Shown: positions 16,881 through 28,580, counted from the first letter of the stretch. The stretch: 64,000 nt of DNA from JAKFEE01 sp036675815 (GCA_036675815.1 JAKFEE010000050.1:1-64000); one strand, 5' to 3'. The notes: generated by a model not told the origin, from the letters alone. Numbers and translations are program-made.

Positions 16881-17001
16881 CCCTCTCCCGCCTGCGGGAG
16901 AGGGAGGGGCCCAGCGCAGCTGGGAGGGTGAGGGCGGAGCCGAAGCGTCGACGCCACGGCGCGGCCCTCACCCCCCGCCCTCTCCCGCAGGCGGGAGAGG
17001 G
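16881..17001. repeat. Two facing family B hairpins
   Basis: The CCCTCTCCCGC-type palindrome occurs twice (16881-16904 and 16978-17001). GGGAGGGTGAGGGC near 16921 complements GCCCTCACCCCCC near 16964, so the whole 121 bases can form a larger cruciform. It lies between the TrpB2 and aminotransferase genes and could attenuate the downstream gene. Confidence 0.8.
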
Positions 17002-17032
17002 AGCAATCAACGAGCCTAGGGAGGATTACGCC

Positions 17033-18145
17033 ATGACTTCCCTGCTTCCGCGTCCCGGCATCCTCGACGTCCATCCCTATGTCGGCGGCGACTCCGTCCT
17101 GCCCGGGATGGCCGAGGTCATCAAGCTGTCCTCCAACGAAGGGGCCCTGGGACCAAGCCCCGAGGCGGTGGCGACGCTGGCCGCCGCCGGCCGCAGCCTG
17201 CATCGCTACCCCGACGGCAGTTGCGCCGAGCTGCGCCGCGCCCTCGCCGAACGCCATCACCTCGATGCCGAGCGCATCGTCTGCGGCAACGGCTCGGATC
17301 AGCTCATCTCGCTCTTGGGCCGCGCCTATGCCGGCCCCGGCGACGAGGTGCTGTATTCGGCCCATGGCTTCATGTGGTACCCGATCGTCGCCCGCACCGT
17401 CGGCGCCACGCCGGTGGCCGCCCCGGAAACGGCGTTGACCGCCAACGTCGACGCCTTGCTGGCGCGGGTGACCGACAAGACCCGCATCGTCTTCCTCGCC
17501 AATCCCAACAACCCCACCGGCACCATGCTGCCGCGGCGCGAGATCGAACGGCTGCACCGCGGCCTGCCGCACGGGACGCTGCTGGTGCTCGATGCCGCCT
17601 ATGCCGAGTATGTCGACCATCCCGACTACACCTGCGGCCTCGACCTCGTCGACACGGCCGCCGGCAACGTCGTCGTCACCCGTACCTTCTCCAAGCTCTA
17701 CGCCCTGGGCGCCCTGCGGCTGGGCTGGGCCTATTGCCCGGCCGCCGTCGCCGACGTCCTCAACCGGCTGCGGGCGCCGTTCAACGTCAACGCGGCGGCG
17801 CAGACGGCGGCGATCGCCGCCCTCGGCGACCGCACCTGGGCGGCCCGCACCCTGCGCCACACCTGGGAATGGCGCGAATGGTTGCATGGCCATGTACGCC
17901 GGCTGGGGCTGGAGGCGCCACCGTCCTGGGGCAATTTCGTGCTGGTGCGCTTCCCCCGGGTACCCGGCCGGGATGCAGCCACCGCCGATGCCCATCTGCG
18001 CTCCCACGGCATCATCGTGCGCCGCCAGGCGGCCTGCGGCCTGCCGGATTGCCTGCGCATCACCATCGGTCGCCAGGACGAAATGGAGGCGACGGCGACC
18101 GCCCTGGAAGAGTTCATGCGCACGGCGCCCTGCGCCGCCGAATAG
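17033..18145 (+). CDS. HisC-like class II aminotransferase
   Basis: A 370-residue PLP aminotransferase of the histidinol-phosphate/aromatic subfamily. Evidence: KLSSNEGALGPSP at the N-terminus, YPDGSCAELRRALAE, the NPNNPTGT motif, LDAAYAEY, and the PLP lysine in TRTFSKLYALGALRLGW. HisC enzymes make histidine; many paralogues transaminate phenylalanine, tyrosine or tryptophan. Next to an indolepyruvate oxidoreductase, away from other his genes, an aromatic aminotransferase role (tryptophan to indolepyruvate) is the better guess. GGGAGG lies 11 bases before the ATG. A strong terminator follows. Confidence 0.88.
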   Translation: MTSLLPRPGILDVHPYVGGDSVLPGMAEVIKLSSNEGALGPSPEAVATLAAAGRSLHRYPDGSCAELRRALAERHHLDAERIVCGNGSDQLISLLGRAYAGPGDEVLYSAHGFMWYPIVARTVGATPVAAPETALTANVDALLARVTDKTRIVFLANPNNPTGTMLPRREIERLHRGLPHGTLLVLDAAYAEYVDHPDYTCGLDLVDTAAGNVVVTRTFSKLYALGALRLGWAYCPAAVADVLNRLRAPFNVNAAAQTAAIAALGDRTWAARTLRHTWEWREWLHGHVRRLGLEAPPSWGNFVLVRFPRVPGRDAATADAHLRSHGIIVRRQAACGLPDCLRITIGRQDEMEATATALEEFMRTAPCAAE

Positions 18146-18163
18146 GCGCCACCAATACAAGGA

Positions 18164-18193
18164 AAGGCCCGCCGGCGACGTCGGCGGGCCTTG
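18164..18193 (+). terminator. Rho-independent terminator after the aminotransferase
   Basis: AAGGCCCGCCG and CGGCGGGCCTT are complementary around a short loop, followed by TGCTATT. It closes the oxidoreductase-TrpB2-aminotransferase cluster; being symmetric, it could also stop the opposite-strand small gene at 18220. Confidence 0.8.
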
Positions 18194-18219
18194 CTATTAC
18201 GGGAGGAAGAAAGCGGCGG

Positions 18220-18408
18220 CTATTGCACGGCGATCGCCGGCGACGGCTCGCCGGGCGTCAAGCGGAAGGAGATGCCCGGCATGATCGGCACCCGCGCCTT
18301 TTCGTCCGGGCCGACGATGCAATCGAACAGGCGACCGTTCTCATCCGACAACACGCTGATGGTCAGCGGTTGCGTCCCATGGTTGGTGACGGTGAAGTTC
18401 GTCGGCAT
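18220..18408 (-). CDS. Small protein of unknown function
   Basis: A 62-residue protein, MPTNFTVTNHGTQPLTISVL onward, predicted to be all beta: alternating hydrophobic residues, a VPIMPGISFRLTPGEP turn and a hydrophobic IAVQ end. The ATG at 18408 has an excellent ribosome site, GGAGGAA, 5 bases upstream. No signal peptide and no cysteine apart from C30. The frame is open further upstream, but without features. I recognise no family; the compact beta pattern would suit a small structural or phage-like beta-sandwich protein. Confidence 0.6.
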   Translation of the reverse strand: MPTNFTVTNHGTQPLTISVLSDENGRLFDCIVGPDEKARVPIMPGISFRLTPGEPSPAIAVQ

Positions 18409-18575
18409 GTCTTCCTCCGTGATCTGGGAGCCCTCAGCATGCCCGCTCATTGGCGGCGGCGGAAGACCGGCAGAGGCAGCATGACCGTCCTGCGTAGACG
18501 ATGGCCGGGCGCTGCACTTAAGAGGCTTTGCGGAGACGGCGCGGCGCCTCCTCATGCAACCTTCCGTATGAGCCA

Positions 18576-18725
18576 TCACTTGGCCTTGGCCGGCGCCGGG
18601 TGATCCCGACCGGCGCGCGGAGCTCCGGCTCCGCCTTCGTTTTGCGGAGCTGGAGCTCCGCGCTCCGTCACTTCGTGTCGATCAGCGCCTGGGGCGGGGC
18701 CGGTGACGACGTCGAAATCGAACAT
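18576..18725 (-). CDS. Small protein whose frame contains a palindromic repeat
   Basis: A 49-codon frame beginning MFDFDVVTGPAPGADRHEVT, preceded by a near-ideal ribosome site (AGGAGG, 7 bases before the ATG at 18725). The family C hairpin pair at 18615-18667 lies inside the frame without breaking it and would be read as ERGAPAPQNEGGAGAPRA, followed by a basic tail ending PAPAKAK. Either a small gene had its 3' end replaced by repeat insertion, or the repeat is tolerated as coding sequence. No family recognised. Confidence 0.5.
   Translation of the reverse strand: MFDFDVVTGPAPGADRHEVTERGAPAPQNEGGAGAPRAGRDHPAPAKAK
18615..18667. repeat. Paired extragenic hairpins, family C
   Basis: GCGGAGCTCCGGCTCCGC and GCGGAGCTGGAGCTCCGC, 9 bases apart. 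This copy overlaps the small reading frame at 18576-18725. Confidence 0.8.
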
Positions 18726-19159
18726 GTGGAGACCTCCTGGTTGGGAAGCCACCCGGGCCAAAGCCGACTCGTCACGTGGAACGAAAGAAAACGGGAATTC
18801 GCGCGCTGAAGCCGCCTTGTGGTCCGGGCGGCTTCGGGTGATGCGATGGAATGCGCTACCTTAAGCCGCCGGGTTAAACCAGCGGCGCCAATATCGGGAA
18901 CTGGGTCGGACGGTGCGCATGGGATGAGTGTTAGCAGATGCGGGATGGCGGATCAAGGCCGGCCTGCCCTGCGTCGTCCTCCCCGCGGAAGAGTCTGTGA
19001 AGAAATGCCGTTATATCCGCCTTAGTCGTCACCCCCGCGGAAGCGGGCGTCCATTCCTGAGGCGCGCGTCCCGCTTAAGCACTCCCGACGGCGGAATGGA
19101 TTCCCGCTTTCGCGGGAATGACGAAACAACTGCGCGGGCATGAGCAGGTGGCGGCGGCG
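18726..19159. other. Non-coding stretch with a family A repeat
   Basis: No supported gene. GAAGCCGCC at 18808-18816 pairs with GGCGGCTTC at 18827-18834, a hairpin without a T-tract. A family A composite repeat fills 19027-19125. The intervening sequence (18840-19020) shows nothing I recognise. Confidence 0.6.
19027..19125. repeat. Composite hairpin repeat, family A
   Basis: The left unit is CACCCCCGCGGAAGCGGG with arm differences; the right unit is ATTCCCGCTTTCGCGGGAAT ending TGACG. The inner spacer is longer than in the copies at 9381 and 44967. Confidence 0.8.
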
Positions 19160-21145
<1,986 letters not shown>

Positions 21146-21199
21146 GCTACCGCCCTGTGATCAGATGATGATTCATGGCGTCCATTCAGTCCCGCCATC

Positions 21200-21239
21200 A
21201 ACCACGAAGGCACAAAGGACACGAAGGAAGCACGAAGGT
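21200..21239. repeat. Left arm of the inverted repeat around the GxxExxY gene
   Basis: AACCACGAAGGCACAAAGGA continuing to 21239. Its last bases contain the ribosome site and the GTG start of the enclosed gene. The reverse complement of 21624-21663 matches it along nearly its whole length. Confidence 0.85.
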
Positions 21240-21624
21240 GAATACGCTCGATCCGGTTACCGAGCAGGCATCCCGCCACGCTTTGGACGCCGCGTTCGCC
21301 GTGCATACGGCGTTGGGTCCTGGGCTGCTCGAATCCGTTTACGAGATGTGTCTGTTGCACGAACTGACTATGCGCGGCGTGCACGCGGTCCGCCAATTGG
21401 CGCTGCCGGTCGTCTACCGAGGCCTGAAGCTGGATGGCGGTTTCCGCATTGACCTTTTGGTCGAAAACCGCGTCATCGTCGAGGTTAAGGCGGTCGAACA
21501 TCACAACCCGCTGTTCGAAGCCCAACTGCTCACTTATCTCCAGCTTGCCGAGAAGCGGCTCGGCCTGCTGATCAACTTTAACGTCCCACGACTCAAGGAC
21601 GGCATCCGAAGGATGATTCTCTAA
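21238..21624 (+). CDS. GxxExxY protein (PD-(D/E)XK-type)
   Basis: A 128-residue protein. The naming motif is G-L-L-E-S-V-Y in TALGPGLLESVYEMCL; the later FRIDLLVENRVIVEVKAVE carries the D...ExK core of a PD-(D/E)XK nuclease-like fold, and INFNVPRLKDGIRRMIL is the usual C-terminus. Function in this family is not established. The GTG start is preceded by AAGGA that lies within the flanking repeat, and the TAA stop touches the opposite arm, so the gene fills the space between the two 40-base inverted arms exactly. It is antisense to the pcc operon. Confidence 0.88.
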   Translation: MNTLDPVTEQASRHALDAAFAVHTALGPGLLESVYEMCLLHELTMRGVHAVRQLALPVVYRGLKLDGGFRIDLLVENRVIVEVKAVEHHNPLFEAQLLTYLQLAEKRLGLLINFNVPRLKDGIRRMIL

Positions 21625-21663
21625 CCTTCGTGCCTTCTTCGTGCCCTTGGTGTCTTCGTGGTT
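21624..21663. repeat. Right arm of the inverted repeat around the GxxExxY gene
   Basis: ACCTTCGTGCCTTCTTCGTG onward to GTCTTCGTGGTT, the near-complement of 21200-21239. The arms and gene together span 464 bases. Confidence 0.85.
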
Positions 21664-21688
21664 CATCTCGCCAACCGCACGACCGAAG

Positions 21689-23221
<1,533 letters not shown>

Positions 23222-23453
23222 CTGACCTCCAGAACCCGCCGGTTTTCTTAGCCCGCGCCTACCGCGGGGATGCAGATACCACCAATGCGGCGGGGGTTCC
23301 AGCGAAATGAAATGGCGCGACGAGGTTTGCCGCGATGCAGGAAATTACTGACCCAAGGCGGTCGCCGCACGCCTGGCCTCTCGCCGACGTCATTCCGCGA
23401 ACGCGTGCCAACGGCGGACTCTGCCTGCCCATGCGCGGGCCTGACGGGCTTGA

Positions 23454-24161
23454 TTATTCGCCGAGATGCCGCAGGAATTCCCCGGCGGCGTCCACGTCGC
23501 CCCGCAGGCGTTCGCGGCGCCGCTCGGCCTCGGCATCGTCACCCCACAGTTCGGCCTGGTAGAGCTCGTCAAGATGGGATGCGGCGAACGCCTCGGCGGC
23601 GGTCAGGCGGCGATGCGCCATGGCCAGCGCCAGCACCAGCGAGCCGGTGGCGGCGGTGGCGGACTGCAGGGCGGTCAATCGCCAGTCGTCGAGCGCTTCG
23701 AGCGAATGCCGCAACGCCGCCAACGCCGCCTCCGGCTGCGACACGGGAATGACGCCGGCGGTGACGGCGAGTGGCGCATCGAACTGGGCCGTCGCCCACT
23801 CGAGCAGCGGCTGCCACACGCGGTTCTGCCGTTCGACCAGCTCCCGCGGCTGTTCGGCGCGATAGCACAGCAGGTCGGTCGCGGCATAGCGCAGCAATTC
23901 GTCGAGGATCGCCGCGCGATTGGGGCCGACACGGTCGATGGCCGTGCTCGCCAACTGCGTCAACGGCATCGACGCCGGTTCGACGGTGGCACCCTGGGCC
24001 TGCCATTCCTCGGCCACGGCCGCGGCCAAGGCCTCGACCGGAACGGCGAAGTCGCGGCCGGCGGGCGTACGCACCGGCTTGTCGTCCAGTACGACGGCAA
24101 ATCCGTCGACCGCGGCGGCGACACCGGCCGCCTCGTAGAAACGTCTGATCTTGCTGGTCAT
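23454..24161 (-). CDS. ATP12-family F1-ATPase assembly chaperone
   Basis: A 235-residue protein homologous to mitochondrial ATP12, which chaperones the ATP synthase F1 alpha subunit during assembly. It shows the typical start IRRFYEAAGVAAAVDGFAVV with LDDKPVRTPAGRDFAVP, the helical TDLLCYRAEQPRELVERQ region, and the C-terminal AELWGDDAEAERRRERL. The family is essentially restricted to alphaproteobacteria and mitochondria, which is one of the best taxonomic clues in the window. The ATG overlaps the upstream AsmA stop (ATGA). Confidence 0.9.
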   Translation of the reverse strand: MTSKIRRFYEAAGVAAAVDGFAVVLDDKPVRTPAGRDFAVPVEALAAAVAEEWQAQGATVEPASMPLTQLASTAIDRVGPNRAAILDELLRYAATDLLCYRAEQPRELVERQNRVWQPLLEWATAQFDAPLAVTAGVIPVSQPEAALAALRHSLEALDDWRLTALQSATAATGSLVLALAMAHRRLTAAEAFAASHLDELYQAELWGDDAEAERRRERLRGDVDAAGEFLRHLGE

Positions 24162-26068
24162 GGTTCGCTGTCGAGTTCCTTGGACATACCGCCGGGCAGC
24201 AGGCGCAATGGCGTGCCGAGGAAGCGCCCTGGCGGCTGTTTGACCCATCGCAGGGTCGCCGCGCAAGCATTCTCGTCGGGCATCGGAAAACCGATCGCCT
24301 GCGCATCGACCGCTGAGCCGGGACCCCCGCGATCGATGTTCACGGCCAAGGCGCGCCCACCATCGGGGACGGCCAGACAGTCCGTTGGCGTTGACACCTC
24401 AGGGGGCAGCCGGGGTGCAAGCACGCGCCGGGCGGGGTCCTCGCTGCCATCGAGAGGCGTCGTAATGACGTAGAGCGAGCGCCGCTTGCCGGCGAGGTGG
24501 AGCTCCACGGCGCCGTGCCCGGCCAGCGCCGTCGGCAACCCCGCCGCGTCGAACAGGGCGGCGAGATCCACTCCCTGCGCGTCCAGGACCAACACTGCCT
24601 CGTCATCGCCGCCGCCCACCGACAGGCCGCCGCGGACATGGCCGCGACCCAACCGGGCGGAGAACGAGTCGATGAGTAACTGCGCATCGTGCAGGCCAAT
24701 GCTCGCCGTCGCTTGGTTCAGCGCCAGCCCCCGCACCTCCGCCAAGTCGGCCTTCCAGGTGATATCGAGCTCGACGCCACGCAGGCCGGCCAGCCCGATC
24801 GGCCGGTCGGGCATGACCGGCAGGCTGCGCCCCTTGCTCACGGCGCCCGAAGATTCCAGCCCAAGATCAGCCGCATTCACCCGCTTCGATACAAGCGTTG
24901 CGGTCAGCGACGGGGGTCGGGCCGGCCTGGCGGCCAATCGCATCTGCCCGGCAATGTCGCTGTGGCCGATGGTGGCATTGAGCTCGGTGAATCGCAGATC
25001 TCCGCTGGTGACCGCCAATTGCGCGCTGGCGCGCAGGGGCTGCGCCTGCGGTGCGCCCAGCCCGAACCAGCGCGCCAGCGCCGCCGCATCGTCAGCCTCG
25101 GCGACAACCGCCAGCTCCAACGGCGGCTGGCCCAGCGGCCACGCGCCTTTGCTCTTGGCGATGATCCGCACGACGTCCTTCTTGCCCACCGCCAGATCGA
25201 GGTCCGCCAATTCCGGCTGCGCCAGCGTCCCTCCGAGGCGGGCAACGGCCCGGAACGGCCCCAGCCCCGGCAGGTTGCCCCACAGCAGCTTGGCCGCCTC
25301 GGCGATTTCGGTGCCCTCCACTGCCAGTTTGAGATCCAGCCCCTCACCCGCCGATGGCCGCCCGATGGTGCCGTCGACGGTCGCCACGAGGCCGCCGCTG
25401 CTGGCCTTGAGCTTGAGGGGAAACGGCCGCAACTGGCGGGTGATGTCAGCGACCGAGCCGCCGACTGCCGACACGTCGAACGGGCGCTGATCGATGCTAC
25501 CCGATAGCGTCAGCGACAGCGGGCCAGCCTCGGCATCAAGCACCAGGCGCTCGAGGGTGATGGACGTGGTGGCGCCCGAGGCTTCAGCGATACGAAGGCG
25601 CCCCTTGTCGATGCTCACCCGGCCGAGGTTCAGCGTCGTATGGGGAATGTTGCCGCCGCCCGGGGGCGGCTTGATGGCGTCGAGCCGCCACTTGCCGCGG
25701 CCAAACTTCCCGCGGTCGACTTGCAGATCGACATTGACCAACCGCAGCCATCGCACCTCGACTTCGCGGCGGAGCAGCGGCAGCAGGCGGATTTCCGCCT
25801 CGACGCGGGAAATACGCACGAGGTCGACCGGCGAGCCGCCCGCCGCATCGGTAATGCGGACATCGGTGGCGACCAGCTTGGGGCTCCACGACAGTTTCAG
25901 GGCCAGCGTGCCGCCGATGTCGACCCGATGGCCGGTTTGCGCCGCGAATGCTTCGGTCAGCGCCCGGCGATAGGCGGCCATGTCGATGGACTTGACCACG
26001 GCGACCAGGGCCACCGCCCCGACCGCCAGCGCAACCATCAGCAGGGTTACGACGGTACCCGGACGCAT
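24158..26068 (-). CDS. AsmA-family envelope protein
   Basis: A 636-residue protein with one N-terminal membrane anchor (VVTLLMVALAVGAVALVAVV, residues 6-25) and a long periplasmic body of beta-rich repeats. The N-terminal AsmA domain is visible in YRRALTEAFAAQTGHRVDIG followed by GTLALKLSWSPKLVATDVRI. AsmA-like proteins bridge the envelope and are implicated in outer-membrane lipid homeostasis and phospholipid transport. Its start lies 22 bases inside the end of the HAD gene, and its stop overlaps the ATP12 start, so HAD-AsmA-ATP12 are one transcript. An intact start-to-stop frame with no odd features. Confidence 0.85.
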   Translation of the reverse strand: MRPGTVVTLLMVALAVGAVALVAVVKSIDMAAYRRALTEAFAAQTGHRVDIGGTLALKLSWSPKLVATDVRITDAAGGSPVDLVRISRVEAEIRLLPLLRREVEVRWLRLVNVDLQVDRGKFGRGKWRLDAIKPPPGGGNIPHTTLNLGRVSIDKGRLRIAEASGATTSITLERLVLDAEAGPLSLTLSGSIDQRPFDVSAVGGSVADITRQLRPFPLKLKASSGGLVATVDGTIGRPSAGEGLDLKLAVEGTEIAEAAKLLWGNLPGLGPFRAVARLGGTLAQPELADLDLAVGKKDVVRIIAKSKGAWPLGQPPLELAVVAEADDAAALARWFGLGAPQAQPLRASAQLAVTSGDLRFTELNATIGHSDIAGQMRLAARPARPPSLTATLVSKRVNAADLGLESSGAVSKGRSLPVMPDRPIGLAGLRGVELDITWKADLAEVRGLALNQATASIGLHDAQLLIDSFSARLGRGHVRGGLSVGGGDDEAVLVLDAQGVDLAALFDAAGLPTALAGHGAVELHLAGKRRSLYVITTPLDGSEDPARRVLAPRLPPEVSTPTDCLAVPDGGRALAVNIDRGGPGSAVDAQAIGFPMPDENACAATLRWVKQPPGRFLGTPLRLLPGGMSKELDSEP

Positions 26069-26742
26069 GCCCTCTCCCGTAGGATGCCGTCGAGCAACGG
26101 CGCCAGCGTATCGTAGCCGTCGATGACGCCGGCGGCACCCGCCATCAGCAACTCCTCGGGACGATGATAGCCCCAGGAAACGCCAACCGCCGCCGTCCCT
26201 GCATTGCGCGCCATCAGCATGTCATAAGAGGTGTCCCCGATCATCATCGTCGCCGCAGGCATCGCCCCTAGCGCCGCCATGGCCGAGAGCAGCATCCCGG
26301 GATGCGGCTTGCCTGGATTCTCGTCGGCGGTCTGCACCGACAGGAAACGGCCATGGAGATCGTGGCGTTCGATCGTCGCCCGCACCCCGCGCTGAGACTT
26401 GCCGGTGGCGATCGCCAGCAGCCATCCGGCTTCCTCCAAGGTCGCCAGCGCCGTCAACGCGCCGGGGAACAGCGGTTCGTCATGGCCCGGGCGCTGACGC
26501 AGGTCGAAGAAGGCTTCCTTGTAGGACCCGGCGATGGCGTGATGCAGGGCCGCATCGGCCATGGGCAGCAGCGCGGCGATGGCCTCGACCAGCGACAGGC
26601 CGATGATCCGCCGCACCGCCGCCGCATCGGCCGCGGCGAGGCCATGCGCATCGAACGCCGCCGCCATGGCGGCGACGATATTGTGCTGACTGTCGATGAG
26701 GGTGCCGTCGACGTCGAAGACGGCAAGACGGATCGCAGGCAT
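26047..26742 (-). CDS. HAD-superfamily hydrolase, phosphoglycolate phosphatase-like
   Basis: A 231-residue HAD hydrolase, subfamily IA. Motif I is VFDVDGTLIDS (nucleophile and acid aspartates), motif II is the Thr/Ser in AIATGKS, motif III is the lysine in GKPHPGML and motif IV is MIGDTSYDMLMARNAG. A helical cap domain lies between motifs I and II. Relatives dephosphorylate 2-phosphoglycolate or other small phosphates; the exact substrate is not visible. In alphaproteobacteria this gene commonly lies between rluC and atp12, as here, although an opposite-strand gene intervenes at 26899-27210. Confidence 0.88.
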   Translation of the reverse strand: MPAIRLAVFDVDGTLIDSQHNIVAAMAAAFDAHGLAAADAAAVRRIIGLSLVEAIAALLPMADAALHHAIAGSYKEAFFDLRQRPGHDEPLFPGALTALATLEEAGWLLAIATGKSQRGVRATIERHDLHGRFLSVQTADENPGKPHPGMLLSAMAALGAMPAATMMIGDTSYDMLMARNAGTAAVGVSWGYHRPEELLMAGAAGVIDGYDTLAPLLDGILRERACVRVPS

Positions 26743-26898
26743 CGCATCCCGAATCGTATGTGAAGACGGCGACCTTACCCCAGGCGGCCAGCCCGAACCA
26801 GACAATCCGACGGCGAGGCGCTTGCGCAAACAGGCAATCCTCGCGGAAACGCCGGTGCGCGCCGGGCCGCTGGCCGATGCCGTCCCCAGGTATCAGGA

Positions 26899-27210
26899 AT
26901 GAAGATCATCCCCCGACACTGGGCCACGGTGGCGGTGACGCTGGCCATCGCCCACCATGCCAACGCTGCCGAGGTCGAGCTCGTCGCACCGCGTGGCAAC
27001 GCCGGCGCTACCGTGACGACGATCGAACGAGGCGTCCGCGTGACGCGCCCGGCGCCACGTCCGCAACCGGCGCTCACGCCGTGGGCGTCAGTACCGGAGG
27101 AATCGGCGAGCACAACCGGCGGCGCAGGCGAACCGACCACCGTCAGCCCGCCACAACCGGATGACGGCCCGTACGCCAAGCGCCGGGCACGGATGCCCTA
27201 CGGCGGCTAA
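26899..27210 (+). CDS. Small exported protein, proline-rich
   Basis: A 103-residue frame on the opposite strand to its neighbours. The first 23 residues (MKIIPRHWATVAVTLAIAHH, ANAAE) look like a Sec signal peptide cleaved at ANA; the remainder is low-complexity and proline/threonine-rich (VTRPAPRPQPALTP, VSPPQPDDGPYAKRR). AGG lies about 9 bases before the ATG. No cysteines, no recognised family. It sits in the gap between rluC and the HAD gene and ends 3 bases from the rluC stop. Likely real because of the signal peptide, but not certain. Confidence 0.5.
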   Translation: MKIIPRHWATVAVTLAIAHHANAAEVELVAPRGNAGATVTTIERGVRVTRPAPRPQPALTPWASVPEESASTTGGAGEPTTVSPPQPDDGPYAKRRARMPYGG

Positions 27211-27213
27211 TGC

Positions 27214-28197
27214 CTACTCCTCGAAGGCGGCGAAGGGACTCCCGGCCTGCTTCTCGTGGAAGTCGAAGAAACGGAACGTCGCCTCGAAATGCTCGGGCAA
27301 TGGCGCCACCACCTCGAGCATGCGGCCCGTCGCCGGATGGGGCATACGGATGGCGCGGGCGTGCAGGTGCAGCTTGCGGCTCACCCCTTGGCCGCTGAGA
27401 TAGGCTTCGGCACCGCCATACTTGCCGTCGCCCTGGATCGGCGTGCCCAGCAAGGCGCAGTGGGCGCGCAATTGATGGGTGCGGCCGGTGCGGGGATCGA
27501 GCTCCAGCCAGGCGGCGCGCTTCACCGCCTCGACGGTGCGATACCAGGTGACGGCGCGCTTGCCCTCGTCGGCGTCGACCGCAACCTTGTCGCCCATGCG
27601 CCCCGCCATCTTGGCCAGCGGGGCGTCGATGCGGCCCTGGCGTATCTTGGGCACACCGACGACCACCGCCCAGTACAGTTTGCGTGCCGATCGGCTGCGG
27701 AAGGCCGCGGCGAGCTTGGCAGCGGCGGCGGCGGTACGGCCGAGCAGCAGCACGCCGCTGGTGTCCTTGTCGAGACGGTGCACCAACCGCGGCCGGTCGC
27801 CGTCAAAACGCAAGGCGTCGAGCATGGCGTCGAGATGCCGCTCCATGCCCGTGCCGCCCTGCACTGCCAAACCCGGCGGCTTGTCGAGGGCGATGACGTG
27901 GTCGTCCATGTAGAGCACGGCATCGCGTAGGGCGCGGGCCTCGGTCTCGGAGACCTCGAACTGTCGCCGCGCCGCCTCGGGCGGCGGCGCCTCGGGCAGC
28001 GGCGGCACCCGCACCTGCTGGCCGGCAACGAGGCGCTGGTTGGACTTGGCGCGCTTGCCGTCGACGCGGATCTGGCCCGCGCGCAACAGCTTCTCCAGCA
28101 TGCCGTGCGCCAGGCGCGGGGCATGGCGCCGGAACCAGCGGTCGAGGCGGATGTCGGCCTCGTCCTCGGCCACGGTCACGGTCTGCACGGCACTCAT
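27214..28197 (-). CDS. rluC: RluC/RluD-family 23S rRNA pseudouridine synthase
   Basis: A 327-residue pseudouridine synthase. Residues about 16-75 are an S4 RNA-binding domain (IRLDRWFRRHAPRLAHGMLE, LLRAGQIRVDGKRAKSNQRL); the catalytic domain carries the aspartate motif HRLDKDTSGVLLLGR, with DKPPGLAVQGG before it and LDPRTGRTHQLRAH after it. It isomerises uridines in 23S rRNA; which positions cannot be read from sequence. The start overlaps the crcB stop by four bases (ATGA), so it belongs to the abrB-vapC-crcB-rluC chain. Confidence 0.92.
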   Translation of the reverse strand: MSAVQTVTVAEDEADIRLDRWFRRHAPRLAHGMLEKLLRAGQIRVDGKRAKSNQRLVAGQQVRVPPLPEAPPPEAARRQFEVSETEARALRDAVLYMDDHVIALDKPPGLAVQGGTGMERHLDAMLDALRFDGDRPRLVHRLDKDTSGVLLLGRTAAAAAKLAAAFRSRSARKLYWAVVVGVPKIRQGRIDAPLAKMAGRMGDKVAVDADEGKRAVTWYRTVEAVKRAAWLELDPRTGRTHQLRAHCALLGTPIQGDGKYGGAEAYLSGQGVSRKLHLHARAIRMPHPATGRMLEVVAPLPEHFEATFRFFDFHEKQAGSPFAAFEE

Positions 28198-28580
28198 CGC
28201 AACACCTGGCGCATCAGCATCAATCCAAGGAACAGGGAACCCACCGACATCGCCACCGACGCCGCCGCATAGGCTGCGGCGGCCAGCGCCTGCTGGCGCT
28301 CGATGAGATAGACGACATCGAGGGAGAATGTCGAGAAGGTGGTGAAGCCGCCGAGCACGCCGACGGTGAGGAAGGCGCGCAATTCCGGGCCCGCCGACCA
28401 CGCCAGCGCCCAGCCTTCGACCAGGACGCCCATGACGAATGAGCCCGCGACGTTGACCAGCAGCGTGCCCCAGGGAAAGCCGGCACCCAGCCAATGGCCG
28501 ACGGCGCTCATCGCCACATAGCGCAACAGCGACCCGGCGGCGCCGCCAATGGCCACGGCAAGCAGGAGTGCCGGGGTCAT
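28194..28580 (-). CDS. crcB: Fluoride channel CrcB/Fluc
   Basis: A 128-residue membrane protein with four helices that, as a dual-topology dimer, lets fluoride out of the cell. Family motifs: GGAAGSLLRYV in helix 1, WGTLLVNVAGSFVMG in helix 2 (conserved Asn), and VGVLGGFTTFSTFSLD in helix 3 (the phenylalanine box and the Na+ site). Length is normal. No fluoride riboswitch precedes it; instead it overlaps an upstream PIN-domain gene by four bases, so its expression is tied to a toxin-antitoxin operon. Confidence 0.93.
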   Translation of the reverse strand: MTPALLLAVAIGGAAGSLLRYVAMSAVGHWLGAGFPWGTLLVNVAGSFVMGVLVEGWALAWSAGPELRAFLTVGVLGGFTTFSTFSLDVVYLIERQQALAAAAYAAASVAMSVGSLFLGLMLMRQVLR

